64,000 bases of DNA from Acorus gramineus (lineage: Eukaryota; Streptophyta; Magnoliopsida; Acorales; Acoraceae). The stretch spans positions 7,795,774 to 7,859,773 of the forward strand of contig CM060851.1 of assembly GCA_030737835.1 (NCBI GenBank). Direction: 5' to 3'. Shown here piece after piece: positions 23,936 through 36,608 of this stretch (position 1 is its first letter; every line of letters starts with the position of its first letter). A model generated the notes under the pieces. It saw only the letters and a list, made by a program, of their open reading frames with translations. It had not been told where the DNA came from and searched no databases. Both the position numbers and the translations under genes were made by a program.

Positions 23936-24724
23936 AAAAACAAAACTTTGAGAAGGGACTTCATCGTCCTTCAATATTTTTTAGAATTAACTCCAGTATT
24001 TTTGTTACTTTAAAAAAAAAAAAAATATACCATACAATATGAATAGAACCCGTACATTATTATTAGTGCAATATATAAATGCACTATCATGGTGTGTATG
24101 GCATTGAAGGGATTGTAAAACAGACTGAGTGTATCAATGCTCTTTTGATATTCATTGCCATAACCTCAAAGAGTAGCCCAACCCCTTAAGCCCGATCGAG
24201 ATAGCCTAATTACTGCACCAAATGATTACTTATTTTTAGAAGATATTCTCATCAAAATAATGCACAAAATTTTGATTCATGACTAATTTAACATTATTTT
24301 CATCCAAACATATTTCTTATTAAATAAAATTTAATATTTTAAATAATTAAAAGATATAGGATTGTCTGGGCCTCTGGGGTACTGTCCCTCACATTATTCT
24401 TCTTTTGTAAGTGATTAACTCAAAATTTTATTTATTCAAAACGATTTCAAGATTATCATTGTTTCACAGACTAAAGAAAACAACCAATCAAATGGTCCCT
24501 GATAATCTTTTCTCATGGCCCTCAATTGTCCTAGCGTAGTGCGCGCACACACATAAAGCTAGATTGAAATATTTCATTAAATTTAAATATGTCTATCCTT
24601 AACATGTTCTTTGTGTTATGCGTGCACGCATGATAATTAGGCTTGACAATTAAACTTTAAACCTATCAACGGTCAGGTATGGACAAGATCAAGATAAATA
24701 TTGATTCAAACTTTAATAGAAGAT

Positions 24725-24965
24725 AACTACACACAGTCTTTTTTACAGCTCGTTCTACAACCCATACGCTATGATAACGTAATATATACTGCACTATCAT
24801 AATATATATTACAGTCCATTTTTTTCATTTTTTCACCATGAAAAAAAATACACTAATATATCTTAGTATATACTTTATTTCATATAATAGTATGTACTTC
24901 AAATGGTGAATGTATAATTTTATATATATATAAAAAATAAGATGAACTACAATTGAGGCTGCTTG
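24725..24965 (+). mobile_element. AT-rich 'tatagtatatac' MITE
   Basis: It runs from a terminal CTCGTTCTACAACCC phrase through CGCTATGATAACGTAATATA, CACCATGAAAAAAAATACAC and GTATGTACTTCAAATGGTG to GGGCTGC-type words and TGTATCTTTTTCC. The same order of blocks occurs at 48046-48330, so both belong to one family. Confidence 0.65.
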
Positions 24966-25034
24966 TATCTTTTTCCATATTGGAAGAGCTTTATTATAAC
25001 ATATAAAGGTTCAAATTTTTCTAAATTTTCAAAA

Positions 25035-25445
25035 AAAAAAAAAAACAATACTATTATAAATCAGTATATACTTCACTTTAGTATATACTTCAATGGATGA
25101 ATATGTAATATTAAACAAACAAAAAAAAAATGGTGTAGAATGTGGATGGGGCTTCTAGTAGGACTCAACATGTCATTTTTATTTTTTAGAATAAATACCC
25201 TTGCATGGGCTCAATAAACCCACGAGGATGTGTTTGGGTCCGTGATCGAAAAATGGAGATTCTCATGATCCTGCATTCGAAACTCAAATTTTGAAAAGCG
25301 AAAAAAATAAAAAATGATATGCCCCAGCTATTTGTGCAGCCCCATCAATAACACTCACTGTTTTTCTTATCTTTTTTTTTTTATAAAAAAATATACACCC
25401 TCGCCCATTGAGTTTTATAAGCGAGTGTATCAGCGCTCTTAGTAT
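25035..25445. mobile_element. Degenerate copies of the same MITE family
   Basis: It contains CAGTATATACTTCA, a GGATGGGGCTTCTAG block and, further right, TGCAGCCCCATCAATAACACTC and GAGTGTATCAGCGCTC, which are terminal words of the family. Boundaries are unclear and at least two overlapping copies seem present. Confidence 0.4.
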
Positions 25446-25745
25446 CATCCATAACTTTTTTTTTATAGGTTTACCCTAATCAGACCTTTTTCATCCTGAT
25501 TTTGGCACAATCACCTGCTCCAATATTAACCAAAAAAAGGTCTAAAACAAGTGAAACTCCAAATGCATGACATTTTATTCAACCAACTGATAGCCTCATA
25601 ACATGCCTTTTTGAACTTATAATAAGGAAACAACCAATTCAAAAACAATTTTGGTTAAATCAGACAAAGTGAAGAGGAAAAAAGAATACCTTCGATATGA
25701 TTGTGTGTGAGGAGTAATTCTGATAATAACAAGTATAGTGTGAGA

Positions 25746-28700
25746 TCAGTCTCTGCTGTCCGCGTTCCTTTTCCTAGTCCCCGTGATATTGTCTCCATAG
25801 TAGTATGCGGTTCCAACCATCAGTGCAACAGTTGCGCCTTGGGTGACCACACGAGCTCTCATCAGCTTCTGACCAAGTTGAGAGTTCCCCTGCTTGAAGC
25901 TGATTATACCGGCGGTTAACACTCCAGCGGTCAAAAGAGCTCCTGATAAGAGTTGTAAACAATCAGCTATGACTATTGTGAATGGGAAATTTAAAAAACA
26001 AGAGTAAAGAATGCCTGAATGATAGTTTCTTGAAACTTATTCACAATCATGAGATATTGATAATAATTTGGTTTCACAGATGGGTTCATCAAATATGGTG
26101 TACGTGTATTAGATATCAGAAAGGAAGGGATTTTCTGGATTGATCAATCAATATTGCACACATCGATGTGCATGCCTAACTGACAAAAAAAAAAGGACGA
26201 AACTCATATGATGCATCTAACCAAGCATATAACTCGTTGGGGATATGAGACCGCACACTGGAATGCAAACAAGGATTGCATATAATAGCACCCCTCATTT
26301 ATTACTGCTCAGTTTCAATAGTTAATTTTTTCTCACATAAAAATATCTATTTCATGACAAGAATAGGGCATCATCATCAGCAACAAGTGCACTCAGGTAA
26401 CCAAGCAAATGGCATCAGACTATAATCATCCAAATCAGCCTAAGACCATAGTTCCTCATTACTATAATCATGCAGAAAGCTCACAAATTTTTTTTGTTCG
26501 ATCTGTTACAATTGATTAAAATTTTAAAAAAGAAGTTAAAACTTCACAATTTTTTTTCGGGAAAACTGACAATCAGATCAGAGAGCAAAATATTGTACGT
26601 AATCCATATCTTCCATTATCCCCTCAGCCCCCCATAATATGCCTGCTTGTTCCATTTACAATTGATAAGGCCACAAATGGAAATTACTTCAAATTCAGTA
26701 AAATAATGATATAAAATAATTTAGCATTATTGGCATCTTATGGTTGTTATCTGCCAGTGGTACTAGCACACTAGAAGAATTTCTTTGTGTACCCCTTAGT
26801 TGGCATGATATGACATGGGAAACGATTTCAGAGTATTGATACATTCAACACATGAATGAAAACATAAATCAAAAGACGACTAATCCCATCAAAATTGGTC
26901 AGTTATGTGTCATTCCAATGGATAGGAAAACTATGACGAGACTGGTATCTTTATAACCATCTATAAATTTGTCCTACTTGTAGTCCAATTGGTAGTGTGA
27001 GAGGCAGGGCCTAAGTCAATGACTACATGGTTTAAACTTTAAACTCATGCAACTAAAGAAGGGTTCCTAAATTCTCTTATACTTGATATGTGTGTATATG
27101 AGATGGGCAATGGTGCATTTATTACAAAGTTTTTATTTTATCCCTGAAGCAACACATCCAAGCTGTTGCTTAAATATAAGGTGCAATAGAAAATTCTAAC
27201 TGATTATGCTCTGCTGGAAATGCACCACTCACTCGCAAGAGGTCATCTCTCATCCTGGTCCTAGTGACATAGGTTTATGCAGTTATACAAGATGCATGTC
27301 TTGCATCATATAACTTAAATTGGCAAAGAAAAAGGTTACAAGAAAGTATACAAACAATTAATCAGAGAGAATTGGACAGTAGTGACATGGTCAATTGACC
27401 TTCAAACAGCAAAATACCAAGTAGTTTCATATCAATGACAATTAAACAGTCAAGACATGCCTTATAAGAGCATCTTCAATGGACATGTTAAATAACTAAG
27501 ATGTTAAAGTGCCATGTCAGCACTAATTGTTTTATAAAAATCTGACACTAACTAATTAGTTAACATGTCCATTGGAGATGCTCTACGTTGATAAATGAGA
27601 GAGTGAAAATTCTTGTAGGTCAATGGAGAAAGGAGAGCTAGGTGGGTGTGTGTGTGTCTGTGAGCAAGGCTTCAAATCCCACCCATAACTGCAAGGAACT
27701 TGATCAAAGTTGTTTCTGAGAAATTTGGGAACGCCAAAAGTTTATAACTTTATATGTCAAATTCACAACAGGATAGGCTCATGGTGATATCACTATATCA
27801 TCTAAATGGCCATTGGGGGGTTCGAAATCCATAGAGACTCAGATGTGTCTCCACCAAGCAGGCAGTCATAGAGTTGGACAAACCCAGAATACCAAAAACT
27901 CAAGCAGGAATGCATTCAACATTGCCTATGCAAAGGAGAATAATTGCTTGCACGTTGAATGCAACCTTCATTCATTGTTCCTATTTCCAACAATCACAAC
28001 CCATAGAATATTGTCTAGATCATCCAATGGGCAAAAGAAGAGAAGCCCAACTTCCATGATGGACAGATCAATGTGGAAAGTGGAAACTCTGATCCCGTCA
28101 AAGAACTTGATTCATGAATCAGCAAATAACCAAGATTGGGATTCTCAATGGAGTCATTTTACTCATCACTGAATAAGAATCACGACAGGAACGTACCCTA
28201 TCCAATAGTACAGAAAGATTTGGCATTTTTTTTTAAAACCAAAGACGGATAATGGGATTCATTTCCTATAGGTTCTACAATCATCTCTGACACAAGACCT
28301 CTGATAAAAGTGAAGCAAGTCCCTGTTATTAATGTTATATGGCAGAGATGTAAAATGAGAAAGAAGACCATCCACTAGATCTCTCTTAAACAGAACAAAT
28401 GACACAATTAAATACAAGATGCCCCAAACCCCATAATTTAACTATATGAAATGCAGAAACAATCCACAAGATAGCAATAGTAACACCACCCCAACCCTTT
28501 CCTCTTCTTGCTACAACAATGTCCCACTTCATCACTCACTCCCAACAGAATCCCCTGCCACGGTTCCGACTATACCACTCATATATGTGCAAGAATTAGA
28601 AGCCAGTATCTTCACTGAAAGGATGCACCTGCTCTCTTTCATCCCATAAACATTTACAATGCTCATCCCACATGATCTCCTACCACAAGAACTCTGAAAG

Positions 28701-29250
28701 CCCAAATCATCATTGATTGACCTAATATTTCACTTGCTCAACCGCGAGTAGTCAATCAATTAATCCGCAATCACAGACAACCGTCACACGATTACCTAAT
28801 TAGACAGTTACAATGAGAGAGAGAGAGAGAGAGAGAGAATGAGAATCCTAGTATTACACTTCAGCTTTAATTCCTTTATATACAAACACACAGGAGTTGC
28901 ACGTGTAATCTAACATAGACACAGAACTCCCCCCTCCCCCCTACAAAAAAAAAAGATAATGGAAACTATAACAAACACAAAAGAAAATCAAACCATCGTC
29001 CAAAATATCAAGAAAACCTTTACATTGCTCATCCCACAGGATCTCCTACCACGAAATTCTAAAATTCTAATCACCTTATATTGAAATAATTTTTGACCAT
29101 ATCATTACCTATCACACCCAGAATAATGATATATTTAAAAAAAAAAACAGAATTGAGTCAACTCACATCCAAAAGATCAAGAAAACGAAAAAATAGAGGG
29201 AAAAAAAAACTAACCAATACTCACTAAATTAAACTACCAACAAAAAAAAA

Positions 29251-29284
<34 letters not shown>

Positions 29285-29555
29285 AGGGGAAAACGAAGCA
29301 ATAACCATCAAACAGCCAACAAAGGAGAGACACCCAGAAACACTGATTCTATTCCAAAATGGATCAAACGTATTTCCATAGTCAAATGATTATGCCAACA
29401 ATGATTGAAGAACATATAATTACTAAAACATATAAAAAAATTAAATAGAACCAATCATTACCTATGGGGACGAGAGGGTTCTTGACGGGCTTCTTGGGGT
29501 TCCCAAAGAGATCCTCCAGATGTGAATCCGTTGTTGCTGTTCCCGTTTTCTCCAT
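25746..29555 (-). CDS. HIG1-domain (hypoxia-responsive / RCF1-type) protein
   Basis: Two exons, 29462-29555 and 25746-25942, split by a 3.5-kb intron with phase-matched GT-AG sites, give a 96-aa protein. The N-terminus is MEKTGTATTDSHLEDLFGNP; the junction reads NPLVPIG|ALLTAGVL; the core is FKQGNSQLGQKLMRARVVTQ followed by GATVALMVGTAYYYG. That is the HIG_1_N domain: two transmembrane helices joined by a short QxRARxxxQ-type loop. HIG1 proteins of the yeast Rcf1 and animal HIGD groups sit in the inner mitochondrial membrane and associate with respiratory complexes; localisation here is inferred from the family. The tail after residue 82 is charged and short. A 108-base MITE and GA microsatellites lie in the intron. 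Confidence 0.9.
27477..27584. mobile_element. 108-bp MITE in the HIG1 gene intron
   Basis: The perfect-style ends AGAGCATCTTCAATGGACAT and (complement of the right end) AGAGCATCTCCAATGGACAT match the common eudicot GAGCATCTCCAATGG MITE type. The arms extend to TGTTAA/TTAACA. It is deletion-derived with no coding sequence. Confidence 0.8.
28814..29281. repeat. Two GA microsatellites in the HIG1 intron
   Basis: GA runs are found at about 28814-28838 and 29252-29281, with ordinary AT-rich sequence between. The second lies about 180 bases downstream of exon 1 on the minus strand. Confidence 0.85.
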
Positions 29556-29599
29556 TTTTCACGGCAGAATTGGAAGCTGTAAAAACGGACACCTTTTAA

Positions 29600-31830
29600 T
29601 GGTCCCACCAACACCTAACATTGTGTATGAGCTCGAGAAATTCTTTTATCTTTTTTATTTATCTCAACGTATGGTTAAATTTATGAGTCTGGATCGAGGA
29701 TCACCAGTACTATCAATATCAGAAATGTAAGGCACATTAATCGAACTATACATTGTTTATGAATTAAATTATACAGTGAATTATTGAATAAACACATCAT
29801 TCTCTATGTATTTCGATAGGCTGTGAAATTCAATATTAATAGTAGTAGGTTTGACTGAATTCAGACTCTAAATTTATATAACAATATGTTTTTTTCATAC
29901 ACACATATTTTAAAAAAATGTTAGGAACACTCACTCCCATAGACAATTTAATTTACACATGTTTGAAAATAATTATACATGCTATGATGCTTCTATTAAA
30001 AAATATAATATTATATAAAATGAAACACATATTAAAATATCATATAATATTTTTTTAAATCAATGAATTTTTTTAATCTCATACACTATGATAGAATTAG
30101 GGTCCATGGGTGGGTCTACAGCCTAGATTTTAAACATCTTATTTCTTTTGATTTTTTAATTTTAAGTTGTTCATTTGTATATAAGGTTAATATAACATAA
30201 AATTTAAAGTATAATATTGAAAAAAATATTTATATCTATTGAATTTTCAAAAAATAAAAATACTAAATGAATTCATTACTTAAAAAACTAAATAACTACA
30301 TGTACCTAACTGGTTGGCACCTACATAAATGTTAATAATTTGTATAATTAAACCACAATTCAAATAAAAATTACATAAAATTACGTGTAACTCATTTATA
30401 GGATTGCCCCCCATGGATCTACAAACCAGGTCTGCGGATGGGCCAGCGGGCCAGCCCAAACGGGCACAGTTCAGGCAGACCTACGGGCTAGGCATGGGCC
30501 CCAAATTCAAACCGAGCCAGACCGACCCTGAAAACAGGCCTCCGGCTTTTTGAGAACCCTTGGGTAGAATCCTATATACAATACAACCTGGGGCATCCAG
30601 GTTGTGAGTGATGGGTCAATTGACCCCACCAATTTTTATTTATTTAATTTTTATATATATAAAAGGCCCAGCCTCTAGGTGGACCTAAAGTTTGACCTAT
30701 TAAATTTTTTCTAAAACAAACCAGTGGCCCATCAAATTTGTTTTAACAAAATAAATCGGCTCAGAGACCCACTAAAAAGCCTACACCTACTTCCAATAAA
30801 AAAAATAATGGGACCATTACTCTATTTTAAAAACAATTTGCCCTTATCGACAAACTCGTCGATCACCGACGCACCAACGCACAAATAGAGATGTGCCAAT
30901 CATGTAATAGAATAGGAAATCACTGGGTGAATGATTGTTTGATCACATACATTGAAATAAAAAAAAGTTAATAATAAAATTATTATGCAACAAATTCAAA
31001 TATTGAAATTAATCTCATTCAGGACAATTGTAAAAGTTTATATATTGAAAATCTTGGACCTCCTTTCTTTGATGGTTTATTTTTTTCTTATTTTAAGTTG
31101 TTATATTTTCAAAATGAAAGTTTATGTTTTTTTATAAATATATGATGAGAGTAGATTTTTTAAAAATTTTGTAAGATTTATTTATTTTAATGATCCCATT
31201 TAGGAAAATTTCTGAAGCAGCCGCTGTATACTATAATAACACAAAATATATTACGATATCATAATGTATAGTCATGAAAACAGGGATGCAAATATGATTC
31301 AGTGTATCAATGCTCATTTAGCATAAGTTCAGTTCAACGACCTAATCTGGGTATGTATATCCAAGATAATTTTTATTGCCACATCACTGTTACACTTGTT
31401 CAGTACAAAAATCCCTCCTTTCTTCTGTATGTCTCAAGTACTTATAAATCATAGTTGATGACGATCCTGTGATTTTACATGGAAAATTATCATACGTGAA
31501 ACCAAATCATTGACATCCATGGTTCTCAAGATTGTGAACAAGTTTCAACGATAATATGTGCAAGTTGTCCCAATGTTGTTGATTTGATCTGGGAGGTCTA
31601 CCACTGATGCTTGTCATAAATAAGCCACCATTCACCAAGGACCTAAAACTTATGACATATTTAGTTCATCCAAAAACATAGAACTCACAGGATTGACCAA
31701 CCCAAAAAAAAAAACACATGAACAGGAAAGAAATATAACAGGTTCTTCGCCAACATCTTGAGACCCAAATAAATAGATCCAGTACAACCAATCTAATAAA
31801 GCATTGCTAATACCAAACAATCTAAACTAC
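29600..31830. other. Intergenic DNA with transposon debris
   Basis: AT-rich, with a GC-rich patch at about 30415-30560 (GGGCCAGCGGGCCAGCCCAA, GGGCTAGGCATGGGCCCC) typical of plant hAT element ends, and a MITE-family fragment at about 31215-31325 (ATATTACGATATCATAATG, CAGTGTATCAATGCTC). No gene was recognised. Confidence 0.45.
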
Positions 31831-31871
31831 TCACAGCTAACAAGTTTTTTCATTAAATAATAAATAATATC

Positions 31872-32710
31872 TTAAGAAAGCCGAGGCATGATCCAAACTG
31901 AGTGACCCAGCACCGGCCGCCGCCTTTCCGGATACAACGTCTGGATGCTCTGGTTCAACAAGTTGAACACTTGGATGACGGCGGAATCGCTGGTTTCTGT
32001 GAAGTAGTAGAGCCTGTCCCCATGGAGTCCTGGAAAGTCGCGCAGAGTTGCTATGACTTCCCAAGAATAGCGCGTGCTCCGGGAAATCATGGTTCACATC
32101 AACCCAGTTGCACCCTGATTCATCCGGCTTCACTAACTTGAATGTTTTTTCAGCACATGCATACTTCACTACGATGAACAGATCATCTGAAAACGCCACC
32201 AGATGCTTTATAACAAATCTGATACTATATTCAAATTGGCAGCACCTAGAGATCAGCTTTCTTGATGGGGAAGGCCCGCGGGGGTCCCAACATTCGATCG
32301 CCCCGTCACAATCGAAAATCTTTGCGACCGAAGGGAACGAGACTCTTGACCTCATTTGTGATCGGGTTGAATAAGAGGAGATGTTCTACTTTGTGGCAGT
32401 GCACCATCACCATCCACCCAAAACATGAGCCAACAGCACGTGTGTCTCGAAGCTCTTCAAGGGGTTCTGTCTCACACACTCTAACCCCCTTTCCAGTTAG
32501 GGTGATGATCCTTTGCTTGGTAAGGTCTTCATTGCCCAATTTTGCAGGTTGCACCAAGAAAGGGATATGAGGAGCAGAAATGTATGGTTTAGAGAGAAAG
32601 AGTGCACGCCAACGAGTGCAGACCGCACCAAAGTGGATGTAGTCCATGACTGAGAGAAGTTTAAGTATTAAATCCAACATATCTTTCGGTAATCCTAACA
32701 AGTCCACCAT
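31872..32710 (-). pseudogene. F-box / DUF295 (KIB1-like) protein pseudogene
   Basis: Intronless and read on the minus strand in three frames. Frame 1 (from 32710) starts MVDLLGLPKDMLDLILKLLS and continues VCTRWRAL, a clear F-box at residues 5-35, then reaches NPITNEVKS. A shift near 32335-32350 moves the homology to frame 2 (FPSVAKIFD ... LVAFSDDLFIVVKYA ... DFPEHALFLGSHS). A second shift near 32040-32055 moves it to frame 3 (LRDFPGLHGDRLYYFT ... HSVWIMPRLS, then stop). The order of blocks matches plant F-box proteins with a C-terminal DUF295 beta-propeller-like domain, which recruit substrates to SCF ubiquitin ligases. With two shifts the intact product cannot be made unless these are sequence errors. 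Total length, about 280 codons, is a little short for the family. Confidence 0.8.
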
Positions 32711-34095
32711 TTATTGTATCCAATCAGCTATTGGAGAAAATATGAATTTTTAAGTATCATAAGTATCCAATAGGAAAGTGAAATATATATGAAATAATTT
32801 GTTGTGCAATTCGATTTATACAATTGTATAATTCGATTAAAAGTGTCTAATTCGATACTGATCGAATTGATTGGATCCGATCTCTCTCCTGTTTCATATT
32901 TTCATTTTTGGAAACACTTTCAACTACCTAGTCAAAGCCTTCCACCACCAGACCCACTAATTCGAAACATTGTTTCAACAAAAAAAAATTGAGAGAGGAT
33001 AGACACTTGATACCATAATTTTATTTATAAATCGAAGATGGATTAACAACTCGACAAGAAGGACCTATCGTGGTTCCACGTACCAGTACACAAAAACCAC
33101 TGTTTCAACATGTATATATCAATTAATTATAATTTATAACATACCATATACCAAAAAACTAATTATACCATATCATACCAAAGTACACAATGCCAAAAAC
33201 TTAAAAATAATGAGTACACAATGCAAAAGAATTAAAAATAATGAACGGCCTCTGTTAAAAAAGTTTTAAAAAATACGTGATTATTGACATTCAATTCATT
33301 CCAATTGCAATATAAATACCAAAAAAAAAAAAAAAAATCCAGTTGCAATGTGCATAACAATTATTTCACATAAAGGCAAATTTCATCATTCACAAATATA
33401 CAAATAACCTTTTTACGTCTTATTCATAATCTAATAAACAACAAATGATATATTGTTACGTCTTTCAACGTAAATAACTAAAAACATAACCGAACAAATA
33501 ATCTGTTATTCCTCACTTATGTTGGTATAACTGTTTATCCTAGAACAACTCATATTTTATATCCAAACAATGGCTTAAAATCTTGCATAGTTTTTTTTCA
33601 AGTGTTTTATTAACCGAACCAAATGATTTTTCGTGTTACTATTATGTATGTTATACGCAGCATATTGGGATCATGTTGCATACATTTTATATACCTCGAT
33701 AATTATCCAATGAGATATATATATTCTTAAATGATGTATATACATCCTCAAAAAAACTTTATATATTTTCAATCCAATAATATCATGTAATACATCGTAA
33801 AATAATTATTTCTCATAAAAATATATATCTCATTAGAGCACGTTTATGATTAAATTTTTGTTTTAAAACATGCTCAGATTGCTTAGATAGGCATTGATAT
33901 ACTCATCCATTTTACAAACCCTCTATAGTCCATTTGCAATCTTCCACTGATATACTCTCCCAATCTCGTTAGAGGATTATATAATGTTACTCCCCACTAC
34001 TACAATGTATGAAAATTTAAATGCTTTTTATTGTTTTCAAAATAATGTGTATTAATTCATCTAAGTATATATTTCAAGTACGTGTGTGTGTATAT
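32711..34095. other. Intergenic AT-rich DNA
   Basis: No coding frame recognised. It includes ATTCGAT-rich words near 32800-32880 and AT-rich low-complexity stretches. Confidence 0.5.
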
Positions 34096-34099
34096 AAAA

Positions 34100-34310
34100 C
34101 AATGAAGACTGTGGTTGAATACACTCGGTCCATTGTGAAGCTTTGACTGTGTAATTTTTTTTTTCCAAATTTTCAATACAAGAAAATACACAATTATTTG
34201 TTAGTATATACTTCATTTTATATAATATTATGTACTCCAATGAAAAAATTTATAATAAATTTAAAAAAACCTAGAGTGGACTATGGTTGGGGCTACAAAA
34301 GGCCAGACAT
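34100..34310. mobile_element. AT-rich 'tatagtatatac' MITE fragment
   Basis: Family blocks AAATACACAATTATTTG, TTAGTATATACTTCATTTTA, ATTATGTACTCCAATG and GGACTATGGTTGGGGCT follow in the usual order. A GAGCAACTCCAACGG MITE-like end occurs shortly downstream, at about 34580, without a visible partner. Confidence 0.5.
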
Positions 34311-35113
34311 ATCATTTTCTGTGGTTGAATATATCATTTTCCTATGAAAAATGTTAAGACTTAGTCATTTTTTCAGTCCAAAACTCAGACCACTCGTGTC
34401 TATATTTTTTTAAAAATAGTAAACATCATCAAATGAGAAATATGCTTTGATAAAATTGCATATCCTCCATTTCGATATGAATGAACTTATTTTTAATAAA
34501 TGTAAAAAAAAATTGAATGATATAAATGTTTTACTGAATTTTTAAAGAGGCATATAGAACTGTAAAAAAAAAATTGAGTAAAAGAGCAACTCCAACGGCA
34601 CTCTATATCTCCAAATTTGAAAGGTATTCTCCAACCACTCTCTAAATCCACCTCCAAATTTGACGATTTGGATTTGACTCTTCAAATTTGGAGGTAGCTT
34701 TCAAATCACATTTTTCAATTTTTAGTTTGTGCAATAATTACTACAATTTAATATATATTTAAATCCACTAATATATTTTTAATAAAAATACTATCATTGG
34801 AAAGGTCTTACTGAGACCTTCCAAATGAAACTAACATTAAATTATTTTAGAGTTAATTTTAAATAAATCTAAAATATTTAATATTAAATTCATTTTGAAG
34901 ATTTTAATGAGATGTTTTCATTTATATAATTTTTTATATAAATAGATTAACATTAATAATATTTATTAATGAGTTTTCATATAATTTTAAAAATGATAAC
35001 ACCACCCTTTTACTATCATTTTCTTTCAAGATTTGGCTTGGATGACGTCGGTCTATTTCCGAGTCTACTAAGGCTTTGGTCCATCCCACCCAAGCTATCA
35101 CCCATATTTCTTG

Positions 35114-36242
35114 GGACGCCTCTATTTGCATCCCTTATTTTCTGGTGTACACCCCTCTTAATGGATATAGTTTAAAAATATTCATTTATAATTGGGTAAG
35201 GTGCACACCCCTATATTTAAACGGTTCGACACATATACCGTCGATGCTGGCCCACTCTTTCGACATCAGATCTGTAGACAGTGACACAAAACTAAAAATA
35301 GCCTCTCCAGAATGGGTTCAACATTCGGAGTGTCGAGCGAATGTATATTATCTGACTGTTCTAGTGTTGAGGTAGATAGTTAGTGAAACTGAAGGTTCGA
35401 TACCCTCGTCGACACCACGAAATCGAGTGGAATAGAAATACCTTGACATAAGATTGGTCGATGCATCACTCAATATCTTCAAACATTTTTTTCAGGGCGC
35501 AACGACATAATAATTGTCGACGAGTAAAACTATCTCAATAGTTTCGGTGTCATCGAGGTTGTCTGAATGTTCATTCAATTTTTTTGGGACCGTTGACAAT
35601 AGAAGTGTAGACATATGTGATATGTGATGACACTGTTAGCGTCGTTACTAGCAGTAGAAGTCTATTTTCAAATTTTCTAAGTGGTTCAAACATTTAAGCA
35701 CTCCAAAAATAACTCATTCAAACATTGAAACTTTAAACACACAACTCATAATATTCATAGGACTTCAAATGCAAATAAAATTTGTAAGCTTATTATAAAA
35801 AAAAAAAATGACATCCAATCCATGAAAATGAGCATAATTACAAATATATATTAACCGGATATCATCAAGCCCATTATATTCTACCATTCAATCACAAAAA
35901 TAAAAAAAAATCCTTACCTATCGATATCCCAATGGGAAGACAAAAAGGTTAAGAGTGGTGCAAAAGAGATGATGATGGATATGAAGAGCACAAACGGTTG
36001 GCTAGGTTGGATCACCCACAGGCTGACGATGGCTGGCGAGAGGGTTGTCCATGGCAAGAGGTTAGGGTTTTTTTTTTTTTCTGTTAAAAACTTGCTTGGA
36101 TTTGAAAGGGTTGGCCAGTGTGTTTTGAAAATCCACTGTCCAGTTTAAATAAGATGGTGTTTAAAGAATGAGAGGAATTTCTGATGGGTATATAAAAATA
36201 GGAGTGTGCACCCCAATTTAAGGAGTGTAAATAGAGGCACCC
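35114..36242. mobile_element. 1.1-kb TIR element with 8-9 bp target duplication
   Basis: The left end GACGCCTCTATTTGCATCCC...GGTGTACACCCC and the complement of the right end GGGTGCCTCTATTTACACTC...GGTGCACACTCC form inverted repeats of about 44 bases. ATTTCTTGG is repeated directly outside (35106-35114 and 36243-36251), giving an 8- or 9-base target duplication; Mutator or hAT both remain possible. The interior has no transposase; its short open frames (35076-35375 and others) show no domain. It lies about 370 bases upstream of the yippee-like gene's start codon. Confidence 0.75.
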
Positions 36243-36608
36243 ATTTCTTGGTCTGGTCCACCTATCATCGAATGGCCTAATATTCGCATGGGACAAGGAG
36301 CGAAAAGCGAGTGATATATAAGGTGGATAACACTAGTTGCTCAGACCATAGAAGAGGCATCTCTCAATTGGAGGCGTCTCAGGTTGAGAGAGCTCGTTTG
36401 AGTGGTGATTTCGTAATTAATTGTCGATTACGGGGTAGTTCACGAATGTCTTCCACGTCAGCACGGACGCTTCCGACGGTATATCTACACTTTCACAGTT
36501 TCTGTTATTTCGGTTGCTTATATAAACAGCTAAAAAAAAAAAAAAAAAAAAAACGATCCCACTTTGCCTCCCGTAATAACAGCACGTCTGCTTCGATTGA
36601 GGGCTTCA

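Noticed and set aside
24361..24395. Right terminus of the AGGCCCC-type element starting at 21685
   Set aside because: It contains GGGCCTCTGGGGTACTGTCC, vaguely like a terminus, but lacks the second GGCCCC block and no 9-base target duplication was found.
27813..28172. 119-codon open frame in the HIG1 intron
   Set aside because: Low-complexity composition, no family signature, embedded in intron with no splice sites of its own in support.
34934..35375. Overlapping open frames near 35 kb
   Set aside because: They cross the boundary of the TIR element at 35114 and change character there; no domain recognised.
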